DNA from: Actinomycetota bacterium
GTDB taxonomy: Bacteria; Actinomycetota; Thermoleophilia; Gaiellales; F1-60-MAGs149
Direction of reading: 5' to 3'
DNA: 13,724 nt
Assembly (NCBI GenBank): GCA_947481755.1
Contig: CANKHS010000022.1
Span: 1 to 13,724, forward strand
Below the pieces are notes generated by a model that was given only the letters and a program-made list of their open reading frames with translations, made no database searches and was not told where the DNA came from. A program made the translations under genes and the position numbers. Shown piece by piece: positions 1 through 6,927 of this stretch (within the stretch, counting starts at the first letter, position 1; each line of letters begins with the position of its first letter).

Positions 1-124
1 CGGCATCGAAAACCTCAATCGCCTCGCTGCTGTAGCGATCGCGCAGTCGCTCGAGTGCTCGCCGGATCTTGCCGCGGTCCGTGCCGCTGAGCAGGTAGAC
101 CGGTGCGAGTGGTGTTGCGGACAC
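1..124 (-). CDS. holA: DNA polymerase III subunit delta, N-terminal fragment
   Basis: Only about 41 codons are inside the window; the gene runs off the left edge. The delta subunit loads the beta sliding clamp as part of the clamp-loader complex. Read on the minus strand from GTG 124, the protein begins with an Ala/Pro-rich lead, then PVYLLSGTDRGKIRRAL, then RYSSEAIEVFDA. This matches the start of HolA, where a 'xxLLxGxxxxxxxxAL' segment opens the first Rossmann-like domain. Its place right after comEA-comEC agrees, since comEC-holA is a common bacterial neighbourhood. A second in-frame GTG lies one codon upstream (127), and an in-frame TAG at 136-134 bars any longer start. The reading frame lies inside the 3' end of the comEC frame. 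The identification rests on a short stretch plus context. Confidence 0.72.
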   Translation of the reverse strand, partial: MSATPLAPVYLLSGTDRGKIRRALERLRDRYSSEAIEVFDA

Positions 125-1565
125 CACGCCATCCTACTGCGCTCGCCGCCTGCGGTCGCCGCAGTGCGACGATTAGCGCGAGCAGGCCGCAGCCGACGAG
201 GACGACCGTGTCGGGCACGACCAACGCCAACCACTCGCCCATTCGTGCGCACCAGAGAATCCACAACGCCGGCCATTGCGAGCACCAGGCAATGCCCGCC
301 CCCGCAGATGGCGCCAATGGTGTGACGATCGTCGCGATGAGCGCCGACCACAGCGCAAGTGGCACCGCAGGCGTGGCGAAGAGATTCGATGGCAACGAGG
401 CAAAGATCGCCGCTCGCCCAAAATGCCACCACGAGATCGGTGCCGTGGCGAGGGTCGCAGCGCCCGTCACCAGGAGCGCTGTGGCGACGACGTACGGAAG
501 CGACGTCGCCTCGGAAATCCGTCGCGCGTAGGGCGCGGCGAGCAAGATGCCGGCCACGGCAACAAACGACAGTTGCAGCCCCGGGTCGTAGATCGACCAA
601 GGATTCCACACCAGCAGACAACCAAAACCGAGGGCCAGCGCACGCCACGCATCTCGCGGCCGCCCGACCAGCCACGTCAGACAGCCGACGATGCCCGCGA
701 CACCGGCCCGCAGCACGCTGGGCGAGGGCCCAACGATGCCGACGTAGAGAATGATCACCAACAACGAAAACACGAGCGCCTGTCGACGCGTGCCACCAAC
801 ACTCCACGTCGCCAGCACCACCAAGGCAACGAGCAGGGCGACGTTGCCACCCGAGACCGCCAAGAGGTGCGCTAAGCCGGAGGCACGAAAGGCCAAGACG
901 GCCTGGGACGACATGCCCGCGCTGCCACCGAAGGCAAGCCCCACCACGATCTGGCCGGGATCCCCCACCCCGGCGGGTTCGAGGGCACGGACGGCGGCGG
1001 TGCGAGCGCGATCGGCGAGACCCCAGAGACCACCGCGCCGCCCGATCACCTGCTGACTACCGACGCGCAAGACGGCATGGATGCCTTGATGCGCAAGCCA
1101 CGCCTGCTCGTCGAAGCCATCCTGCGGCCCACGCGGTGCCGACACGCTGCCGCTGACCCGCAGAATGCTACCGCGATCGGGACCATGGCTCCCGTTGATG
1201 CGCAACAGGACTGGACCGCCCGTAGCGCCGAGCACCTCCCCCGTCGCGATGCGGCTGTAGCCGCTGCCGTGCCAGGCCTCGGTTACCACCACGGGCAGGC
1301 CATTGACCGAGTGGCCGAGCAGTGGTCGTAGCGGTTCGGTAGCGAGTCGTCCGATTTGGTAGTTACCAACGAGAAAGCCGAGCGCCAGCAGGACGACACC
1401 TGCGATTACCGACCAACGCTGTCTTGACCGAAGCACCGCGAGCAGGACACCGCCTCCCAGCCCCAGCAGGAACAGCCAACGCGGCACGCTTGGCAACGCC
1501 AGCACTGCGCCCACCCCGAGCAGATAGCCAACGAGGTCGGGCAGGGCCGGTCGACGAATGTGCAT
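15..1565 (-). CDS. comEC: ComEC/Rec2 competence DNA channel, lacking the metallo-beta-lactamase domain
   Basis: Inner-membrane channel that passes single-stranded transforming DNA into the cytoplasm. The 516-residue frame starts with hydrophobic helices (about 10-70), then a soluble beta-rich DUF4131-like region (about 85-175). The Competence (Rec2) membrane domain follows, with its hallmark GLAHLLAVSGGNVALL at about 230-245, VLRAGVAGIVG near 284-294 and DPGLQLSFVAVAG near 327-339. Several further helices run to about residue 470. Many ComEC proteins have a C-terminal metallo-beta-lactamase domain; here the frame ends with an Arg-rich tail instead. It starts at ATG 1565, sharing one base with the comEA stop (TAATG), which suggests translational coupling. 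Its last 37 or so codons overlap holA in another frame, so the true 3' end may lie near 124-140 if a stop was lost or a frameshift is present. Confidence 0.9.
   Translation of the reverse strand: MHIRRPALPDLVGYLLGVGAVLALPSVPRWLFLLGLGGGVLLAVLRSRQRWSVIAGVVLLALGFLVGNYQIGRLATEPLRPLLGHSVNGLPVVVTEAWHGSGYSRIATGEVLGATGGPVLLRINGSHGPDRGSILRVSGSVSAPRGPQDGFDEQAWLAHQGIHAVLRVGSQQVIGRRGGLWGLADRARTAAVRALEPAGVGDPGQIVVGLAFGGSAGMSSQAVLAFRASGLAHLLAVSGGNVALLVALVVLATWSVGGTRRQALVFSLLVIILYVGIVGPSPSVLRAGVAGIVGCLTWLVGRPRDAWRALALGFGCLLVWNPWSIYDPGLQLSFVAVAGILLAAPYARRISEATSLPYVVATALLVTGAATLATAPISWWHFGRAAIFASLPSNLFATPAVPLALWSALIATIVTPLAPSAGAGIAWCSQWPALWILWCARMGEWLALVVPDTVVLVGCGLLALIVALRRPQAASAVGWRGVRNTTRTGLPAQRHGPRQDPASTRATARSLQQRGD
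131..136 (-). promoter_or_regulatory. Leaderless-type -10 element ahead of holA
   Basis: On the minus strand TAGGAT is followed by exactly six bases and then GTG 124. A TANNNT hexamer at this distance puts the transcription start on the initiation codon, as in leaderless genes. The TAG of the hexamer is also the stop codon that closes the holA frame upstream. It lies inside the comEC coding frame and has no clear -35, so chance is possible. Confidence 0.35.
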
Positions 1566-2167
1566 TAGGGCGCAACGAGGTCACGCAAGGCCTCCAGCTT
1601 GGACGGTCCAATGCCCGGCACCTCCATCAGATCGTCCGCGGTCTTGAATCCCCCGTGCGCATCGCGCCAATCCAGAATGCGTTGAGCCGTTGCTGGCCCC
1701 ACTCCGGGCAGAGCGTCGAGCGCCGTCACATCCGCGCTGTTGAGGTGGACGACGCCACTGGTCGCCGATGCCGGTCCAGCGCCCGTGGGAGCCGCTCCCG
1801 CACCGGGTGTGAAGGCCTCGGGGACAAGCACCTGCTCACCGTCAATCAGAAGCGCAGCCAGATTGACAGTGACGGCATCGGCTTTGGCAGTCACCCCACC
1901 GGCCTTCTCGATCGCATCGACGACACGCTTGCCCTGTGCCAGTTGGTAGACCCCGGGTTTCCTGACCGCGCCCGTCACGTAGACCACGAGTGGCTCTTCC
2001 GCTGCTGGTGCGACACCGCCGACGCCGTCAGTCACCGTGGAGGAGGTGACGATCGGCATCGGCGGGCTCGCTTCGCCTCCACGACCACGGAGGAACGTCA
2101 CGGCAGCCGCGAGGAGGAGGATCGCGGCGAGTCCGAAGAGGAGCGTTCTACGGTCGAGTGGAGGCAT
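1565..2167 (-). CDS. comEA: ComEA-type membrane-anchored DNA receptor
   Basis: Binds incoming double-stranded DNA at the cell surface and hands it to ComEC. The 200-residue product has a single N-terminal membrane anchor (about residues 8-26) followed by a Ser/Thr/Pro-rich linker. An SLBB domain spans about 58-115 (VYVTGAVRKPGVYQL, then IDGEQVLVPEAF). After an Ala/Gly/Pro linker comes a tandem helix-hairpin-helix DNA-binding domain at about 139-200, with LDALPGVGPATAQRI and LMEVPGIGPSKLEAL. This is the standard ComEA architecture. I chose ATG 2167 because it gives a membrane anchor right at the N-terminus; the frame stays open to 2500 but would run deep into leuS with no family-like sequence. 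The 82 bases between this start and the leuS stop hold no clear gene or hairpin, so leuS may be co-transcribed. Confidence 0.92.
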   Translation of the reverse strand: MPPLDRRTLLFGLAAILLLAAAVTFLRGRGGEASPPMPIVTSSTVTDGVGGVAPAAEEPLVVYVTGAVRKPGVYQLAQGKRVVDAIEKAGGVTAKADAVTVNLAALLIDGEQVLVPEAFTPGAGAAPTGAGPASATSGVVHLNSADVTALDALPGVGPATAQRILDWRDAHGGFKTADDLMEVPGIGPSKLEALRDLVAP

Positions 2168-2249
2168 GGCAGGAGCCTGCCAACCAGCGCCTCGCATTCG
2201 TCGCGCACTCACGCGCACTAATTGCACAGACGCAGCCCGCTTGCGCGCG

Positions 2250-4748
2250 CTACTTGACGACGATGTTGACGAGCTTGTCCGGAACCACGATCTCCTTGAC
2301 AACTTCGCGACCCGCGATGTGCTCGGCGATCTTCGGCAACTCGCGCACGAGTCGCACCACCTCGTCGTTCGGTAGTCCTCGCGGCAACTCGATGCGCTCG
2401 CGCACCTTGCCGTTGACCTGCGCAACGCACGTAAAGGTGTCGGACACGAGCAGCGCGGGATCGACGACCGGCCAGGGCGACTCCCACAAACGCGAGCCAC
2501 CCAGCTGCTCCCACAACTCCTCGGCGATATGCGGCGCGAAAGGCTGGATGAGGCAGACGAGTGTGCCAGCAGCGTGGCGCAGGACCTGCCCGCCGACTGG
2601 ATCGCCGATCAATTCGTCGCGCGCCTTCTCGATACCGTTGAGCAACTCCATCGACGCAGCGATTGCCGTGTTGAATTGCAGGCGACGATCGATGTCTTCG
2701 GTGACGCGCTGCGTCGTCTGGTGCGTCAGGCGCAGCAGGTCGAGCGCCGCCCCCTCTGCCCCACTCGGCGCGGCGGGCAAGGCCTCGCCGGGCACCTCAC
2801 TCGCAATGCGTTGCACGGCCTTCCAAAGACGATCGAGGAAGCGCGATGGTCCAAGCACGCCATTGTCGGACCATTCCTTGTCCTGGTCGGGCGGGCCCAT
2901 AAAGAGCACGTACATGCGCAGGGCGTCGGCGCCATAGCGATTGACGATCGCGTCGGGGGCGACAACGTTGCCCTTCGACTTGGACATCTTGGCGCCGTCC
3001 TTGTAGATCATCCCCTGCGTAAAGAGGTTCGCAAACGGCTCCTCAAAGCCCACAAAGCCCGCGTCGAACAGCACCTTCGTAAAGAACCGGCTGTAGAGCA
3101 GATGCAGGATCGCGTGCTCAACGCCACCGATGTACTGGCCAACCGGCAGCCACCAGTCGACCGCAGCCTTGTCGAAGACCTTTGTGTCGTCGTGCGCCGA
3201 GATGTAGCGCAGGTAGTACCAAGAGGAATCGACGAAGGTGTCCATCGTGTCGGTCTCGCGCAAGGCCGCAGCGCCGCACGTCGGACAGGGGACGCTGCGC
3301 CATTCCTCGGCGGCCGCCAATGGCGAGCGACCCTTCGGTGCGTAGTCCTCAATCTCGGGCAGGACCACCGGCAGATCGGCGTCTGGCACCGGCACGAGTC
3401 CGCAGGACGGGCAATCGATGATCGGAATCGGCGCGCCCCAATAGCGTTGGCGCGAAACGAGCCAGTCGCGCAGGCGATAAGCGGTCTTGGTCTCGCCCCG
3501 GCCTTCCTCGGCCAGCCAGGCAGCAACCGCCGTCTTGGCCTCCGAGACCGCGAGCCCATCGAACTGGCCCGAGTTGACGAGCAAGGCATCCTCGCCGGCT
3601 GAGGTATACGCCTCGGCCTGGACATCGACCTCTCCGTCCGCTGCAGAGACGACCTGGCGAATCGGAAGACCGAAGAGTGTCGCGAAGGCGTGGTCGCGAT
3701 CGTCGTGGCCCGGCACGGCCATGATCGCGCCGGTGCCGTACTCGACGAGCACGTAGTCGGAGACCCAGACCGGTATCTCCTCAAGCGTGACGGGATTGAC
3801 GACCCGCCGACCAGTGTCGACGCCCGTCTTGGGCCGGTCGTCGCGCATGCGATCGGCAACCGACTCGGCGCTGCGACGGCGCACGTAGTCCATTACCTCG
3901 GCCTCAGCAGCCGTGCCCTGTACCAGTTCACTGATCAGGGGATGCTCGGGCGCCAGCACGAAGAAGGTGGCGCCAAACAGCGTGTCGGGACGCGTCGTAA
4001 AGACGGGGATCTCGGCCTCGCTATCGACAACGCGAAAGACCACCTCGGCGCCGTGCGAACGACCGATCCAGTTGCGCTGCATCGTCAACACGCGCTCGGG
4101 CCAGTTTTCCAACTGGTCCATATCGTCGAGCAGGCGATCGGCGTAATCGGTGATGCGAAAGAACCACTGGTCGAGATCGCGCGCCTCGACCTCGGCACCA
4201 CAGCGCTCACAGCAGCCATCCACGACCTGCTCGTTGGCGAGCACCGTCTGATCCTGCGGACACCACTTGACGGCGGCCGTGCGCTTGTACGCCAGGCCGC
4301 GCTCGAACATCTGCAAGAAAATCCACTGGGTCCAGCGGTAGTAGGCGGGGTCCGACGTCGAGAGCTCGCGGCTCCAGTCGATCGACCAGCCCATCCGCAG
4401 CATCTGCTCGCGGATACGCGCGATGTTGTGGGCCGTTACCTCGGCGGGCTTACCACCCGTCTTGATCGCTGCATTCTCGGCCGGCAGACCAAATGAGTCG
4501 TACCCCATCGGGTGAAGAACCTGGAAACCGGTACGGCGACGAAAGTGCGAAACGACGTCGCCCATCGTGTAATTGGTCACGTGCCCCATGTGCAGATCGC
4601 CCGAGGGGTACGGCAGCATCTCGAGGACGTACGCACGCGGTCGGTCGTCATTGGCCGGATCGCTTGGGTTGGGCGTCTCGAACGCGCGTTCGTCGGCCCA
4701 GACGGCTTGCCAGCGGGCTTCGATTGCTTGAGGGTCGTAACGCTCCAT
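2250..4748 (-). CDS. leuS: Leucyl-tRNA synthetase, bacterial type
   Basis: Charges tRNA-Leu with leucine in the cytoplasm. At 832 residues it has the usual bacterial length. Landmarks in order: PYPSGDLHMGH with the HIGH-type signature at 53-56; a Cys cluster (CCERCG) for zinc near 165; the CP1 editing insert beginning near TTRPDTLFG (about 250) with GTGAIMAVPGHDDRDHAF near 336-353, which holds the editing aspartate; a second CPSCG/CPTCG zinc pair; the KMSKS loop at 587-591; and a C-terminal anticodon-binding and leucine-specific region ending in VPDKLVNIVVK. I chose ATG 4748 (MERYDPQAIEARW), the usual N-terminus. An earlier in-frame start at 4781 adds 11 residues unlike the family and would ignore the -10 hexamer just upstream. 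No Shine-Dalgarno is visible. Confidence 0.98.
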   Translation of the reverse strand: MERYDPQAIEARWQAVWADERAFETPNPSDPANDDRPRAYVLEMLPYPSGDLHMGHVTNYTMGDVVSHFRRRTGFQVLHPMGYDSFGLPAENAAIKTGGKPAEVTAHNIARIREQMLRMGWSIDWSRELSTSDPAYYRWTQWIFLQMFERGLAYKRTAAVKWCPQDQTVLANEQVVDGCCERCGAEVEARDLDQWFFRITDYADRLLDDMDQLENWPERVLTMQRNWIGRSHGAEVVFRVVDSEAEIPVFTTRPDTLFGATFFVLAPEHPLISELVQGTAAEAEVMDYVRRRSAESVADRMRDDRPKTGVDTGRRVVNPVTLEEIPVWVSDYVLVEYGTGAIMAVPGHDDRDHAFATLFGLPIRQVVSAADGEVDVQAEAYTSAGEDALLVNSGQFDGLAVSEAKTAVAAWLAEEGRGETKTAYRLRDWLVSRQRYWGAPIPIIDCPSCGLVPVPDADLPVVLPEIEDYAPKGRSPLAAAEEWRSVPCPTCGAAALRETDTMDTFVDSSWYYLRYISAHDDTKVFDKAAVDWWLPVGQYIGGVEHAILHLLYSRFFTKVLFDAGFVGFEEPFANLFTQGMIYKDGAKMSKSKGNVVAPDAIVNRYGADALRMYVLFMGPPDQDKEWSDNGVLGPSRFLDRLWKAVQRIASEVPGEALPAAPSGAEGAALDLLRLTHQTTQRVTEDIDRRLQFNTAIAASMELLNGIEKARDELIGDPVGGQVLRHAAGTLVCLIQPFAPHIAEELWEQLGGSRLWESPWPVVDPALLVSDTFTCVAQVNGKVRERIELPRGLPNDEVVRLVRELPKIAEHIAGREVVKEIVVPDKLVNIVVK

Positions 4749-4754
4749 AACGGC

Positions 4755-4760
4755 AGGATA
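4755..4760 (-). promoter_or_regulatory. Leaderless-type -10 element of leuS
   Basis: On the minus strand TATCCT is followed by six bases (GCCGTT) and the leuS ATG at 4748. The spacing puts transcription initiation at the ATG itself, and no Shine-Dalgarno is present. No good -35 hexamer is seen 16-18 bases further upstream. The same TATCCT hexamer serves the sbtA promoter at the other end of the window. Confidence 0.5.
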
Positions 4761-4882
4761 CGTGGCGCTCGCACAAAGCACGGCACTGCATGTGGTAAAA
4801 AACCGCGTAATTTCCCACTCATCGCAAATCAGACACGGTGCGAAGAGAAGAAAAGATACGAGTACGTGTCTACGTTACCTAC
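4761..4882. other. Divergent leuS/rhodopsin intergenic region
   Basis: This stretch separates two divergent genes and must hold the rhodopsin promoter. It contains an AT-rich pocket (4794-4814: an A6 run, then GTAATTT) that stands out in GC-rich DNA, and a purine-rich tract at 4841-4856. TAATTT at 4808-4813 could be a -10 box, but I find no convincing -35. I see no gene or stable hairpin here. Confidence 0.3.
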
Positions 4883-4889
4883 GGAGGAG
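4883..4889 (+). promoter_or_regulatory. Strong Shine-Dalgarno of the rhodopsin gene
   Basis: GGAGGAG is the best Shine-Dalgarno match in the window. The codon eight bases after GGAGG, in the rhodopsin frame, is ATA at 4896, not ATG, GTG or TTG. This site decides the start chosen for the rhodopsin and argues against the upstream GTG at 4866, which would place the motif inside the coding region. Confidence 0.7.
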
Positions 4890-4895
4890 AGAACA

Positions 4896-5603
4896 ATAGA
4901 ACTGACCTCGACACAAGAGACAATCTTGTGGGCCGGGACGATCGGAATGGCGCTCGGCGCGATTATTATCGCGCTGGTCGGCTTCCGGCTGCCGAAAGCT
5001 GAACGCCATCACGTGACGGCGAGTTTCTTCGTCTGCGCGATTGCAGCATGTGCGTACTACGCCATGACGACCGGTATCGGCACGATCACAGTCAACGGTT
5101 ACGAGATTTTCTTCGCTCGCTACGCCGACTGGGTATTTACGACTCCTCTGCTCTTGCTCGGCCTCGTAACGGTCGGCATTGCTGCAGCGGCGGGTGGAGA
5201 AGCTGGGCGTGAGCGCGGCGGATTGATCGGCTTCGTGCTCGGCGCGGATATTCTGATGATCGTGACGGGCTTCATTGCGGCACTCCGCAACGGCCACGAC
5301 GATAAGTGGGTGTGGTACGCAATCAGCTGCGTGTTCTTCCTGCTCGTCCTGTGGGCCGTCTACGGCCCCGTCAAGGAGTACGTCTCCAGCGACATGAAGC
5401 CGCTGTACACGCGCCTCTTGTCGATCCTGACGGTCCTGTGGCTGATCTACCCCGTGCTTTGGGTCCTAGGCACCGAGGGTACGGGCACACTGAGCCTGAC
5501 GGGCGAAATCGCCGTCTTCGCGGTGATCGATGTTCTCGCCAAGGTCGGCTTCGGCCTCCTGCTCGTCACGGGTGTCGGCAAAACGGCCAAGCACGTCGCG
5601 TAA
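4896..5603 (+). CDS. Bacteriorhodopsin-like light-driven proton pump (D-T-G motif)
   Basis: Seven-helix retinal protein, 235 residues if started at ATA 4896. Helix C reads ARYADWVFTTPLLLLGL, giving R75, D78 and T82 (bacteriorhodopsin R82, D85, T89). The proton-donor aspartate (D96) is replaced by G89. Helix D keeps GAD at 116-118 (BR D115). Helix F keeps W182, Y185, P186 and W189. The proton-release glutamates are kept (E194, E204), as are D212 and the retinal lysine K216 in IDVLAKVGF. Leu at the BR L93 position predicts green absorption. Bulky Trp140-Tyr141 at the BR W137-W138 positions argues against a carotenoid antenna like that of xanthorhodopsin. Retained release glutamates and no neighbouring transducer gene favour a pump over a sensor; the missing donor predicts a slow, pH-dependent photocycle. 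Overall similarity is to the haloarchaeal/Rubrobacter-like group rather than proteorhodopsin. An alternative start is GTG 4866 (245 residues). No retinal-synthesis gene is in the window. Confidence 0.95.
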   Translation: MELTSTQETILWAGTIGMALGAIIIALVGFRLPKAERHHVTASFFVCAIAACAYYAMTTGIGTITVNGYEIFFARYADWVFTTPLLLLGLVTVGIAAAAGGEAGRERGGLIGFVLGADILMIVTGFIAALRNGHDDKWVWYAISCVFFLLVLWAVYGPVKEYVSSDMKPLYTRLLSILTVLWLIYPVLWVLGTEGTGTLSLTGEIAVFAVIDVLAKVGFGLLLVTGVGKTAKHVA

Positions 5604-5613
5604 AGCGTTGCTG

Positions 5614-5656
5614 GTTGTCCGAGCTTCGAGCCTCCGCGGCTCGAAGCTCGGACAAC
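5614..5656. terminator. Perfect 19-bp hairpin between convergent genes
   Basis: The arms GTTGTCCGAGCTTCGAGCC (5614-5632) and its exact reverse complement (5638-5656) enclose the five-base loop TCCGC. It starts 10 bases after the rhodopsin stop, and its last base is the last base of the enolase stop codon on the other strand. It therefore probably ends transcription from both sides. Neither side has a T-run, so it is not a textbook intrinsic terminator; it may act as a U-less terminator or as an RNA 3'-end stabiliser. Confidence 0.8.
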
Positions 5657-6927
5657 TACGCACGTCCCCACGGAGCCAACGCACCACCATCGGTACGAGT
5701 GGCACTGATGCGCAAGAGCCGGTTGTATTTCGCGAGCCGCTCCGACTGCGTCAACGACCCGACTTTCAACTGACCAGGCCCGGCGGCTATCGCCAAATCG
5801 GCCAACCAGTCGTCCTCGGTCTCGCCTGAGCGGGCACTCACCACGACGCGCCAGTGCTCCTCACGGGCACGTGCCGCAACGGCGAGCGCGTCCGACAGCG
5901 TGCCGACCTGATTGGCCTTGACCAGCACCGCATTGGCAGCATTGGTCGAGATCGCCTGCTCGAGGCGATCGAGTTGGGTACAGAGAAGGTCGTCGCCGAT
6001 GATCTGAACTCGAGGCCCAAGCGCGGCCGTCAGCCCGGGCCAGGGTGCCCAATCGTCCTCGCCGAACGGATCTTCGATGCTGACAATCGGAAAGGCCTGA
6101 GTCCACGCAATCAGACGTTCAGACCACACGTCTGCTCTGACGGTCTCGTTGTCTGCAGCGAGGCGGTAGCCACCGTCCACGACGAGATGACTAGCCGCAA
6201 CATCGAGGCCGATCGCAATCTCGTCTCCCGGTGTGAACCCGGCACGCTCAATCGCCGCCACGAGGAGTTCAAGACCATCGCGATTGCCAAGATCGGCGGC
6301 AAAACCACCCTCGTCGGCTCGAAGCAGCGTCCGCCCACGAGTGCGCAACTCATCGGCCAAGGCAGCCAGCACCCGTGCAACGTGCTCGATCGCCTCCGGA
6401 AACGTTGAGGCCGCTACGGGAATGGCGAGATAGTCCTGGAGGTCAACACTGTGCTCGGCGTGGAGTCCGCCCGAGAGGGCGTTGACCATCGGCCGCGGCA
6501 GAACAGACGACTGATCGCCACCGAGGTGTTGCCAGAGCGGTACGTCCTGTGCCATGGCGGCAGCGCGCGCCGTCGCCACCGAGGTGGCGAGAATCGCGTT
6601 GCCGCCAAGTCGCGAGCAGTTTGGCGTACCGTCGAGAGTGCGCAGCGTGGCATCGATCTGCAGGCGCTCTGTCGCATCCAATCCTTGGAGGGCAGCATTG
6701 ATCTCACCCTCAATATTCGCGATAGCACCCAAAACGCCACGCCCGCTATATCGCGTCTCATCGCCATCGCGTAGTTCAACAGCCTCGTGCCGCCCGGTCG
6801 AGGCACCCGACGGGACGCTGGCGCAGGCAGTGACACCTGAGTTGAGCGTGACCTCCGCTTCGACGGTCGGTCGCCCGCGCGAATCGAGCACCTCGTAGGC
6901 ACGCAGGCTGGCGATGCGGCTACTCAC
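5656..6927 (-). CDS. Enolase-superfamily protein (phosphopyruvate hydratase-like) with altered active site
   Basis: The 423-residue protein aligns with enolase from end to end: LDSRGRPTVE, the mobile loop PSGASTG (39-45), ELRDGD, GGLHAE, ADEGGFA, IEDPFGEDDW, GDDL, LVKANQVGTL, SGETED and a GSLTQSERLAKYNRLLRI ending. By yeast numbering, H159 (H156), E211 (E206), the metal ligands D246, E295 and D320 (D242, E285, D312), the base K345 (K337), R374, S375 and K396 are kept. But E168 is Asp165 and H373 is Ala365, both at the catalytic site; the usual SHRSGETED reads SARSGETED. Other near-invariant spots also differ (SRGN to SRGR; TPNK to TPNC). The start is GTG 6927 with GGGAG five bases upstream, overlapping the stop of the kinase gene by four bases (GTGA). 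It is either a divergent glycolytic enolase or a paralogue acting on another 2-phospho-acid. I withhold the symbol eno for that reason. Confidence 0.85.
   Translation of the reverse strand: MSSRIASLRAYEVLDSRGRPTVEAEVTLNSGVTACASVPSGASTGRHEAVELRDGDETRYSGRGVLGAIANIEGEINAALQGLDATERLQIDATLRTLDGTPNCSRLGGNAILATSVATARAAAMAQDVPLWQHLGGDQSSVLPRPMVNALSGGLHAEHSVDLQDYLAIPVAASTFPEAIEHVARVLAALADELRTRGRTLLRADEGGFAADLGNRDGLELLVAAIERAGFTPGDEIAIGLDVAASHLVVDGGYRLAADNETVRADVWSERLIAWTQAFPIVSIEDPFGEDDWAPWPGLTAALGPRVQIIGDDLLCTQLDRLEQAISTNAANAVLVKANQVGTLSDALAVAARAREEHWRVVVSARSGETEDDWLADLAIAAGPGQLKVGSLTQSERLAKYNRLLRISATRTDGGALAPWGRA

Noticed and set aside
2168..2500. N-terminal extension of comEA
   Set aside because: It would overlap the 3' end of leuS in another frame, has no domain pattern, and would bury the membrane anchor; ATG 2167 gives a normal ComEA.
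3690..4496. Long open frame antisense to leuS (268 codons), and similar ones at 2529-3602 and elsewhere
   Set aside because: They lie opposite well-supported genes, show no family-like sequence, and are expected in GC-rich DNA where the opposite strand has few stops.
4512..4895. Upstream extension of the rhodopsin to an ATG at 4512
   Set aside because: It overlaps leuS on the other strand and is unlike any rhodopsin; the Shine-Dalgarno at 4883 supports the short form.
4896..5603. Sensory rhodopsin
   Set aside because: A missing donor Asp is seen in sensory types, but both proton-release glutamates are kept and no transducer gene adjoins it.
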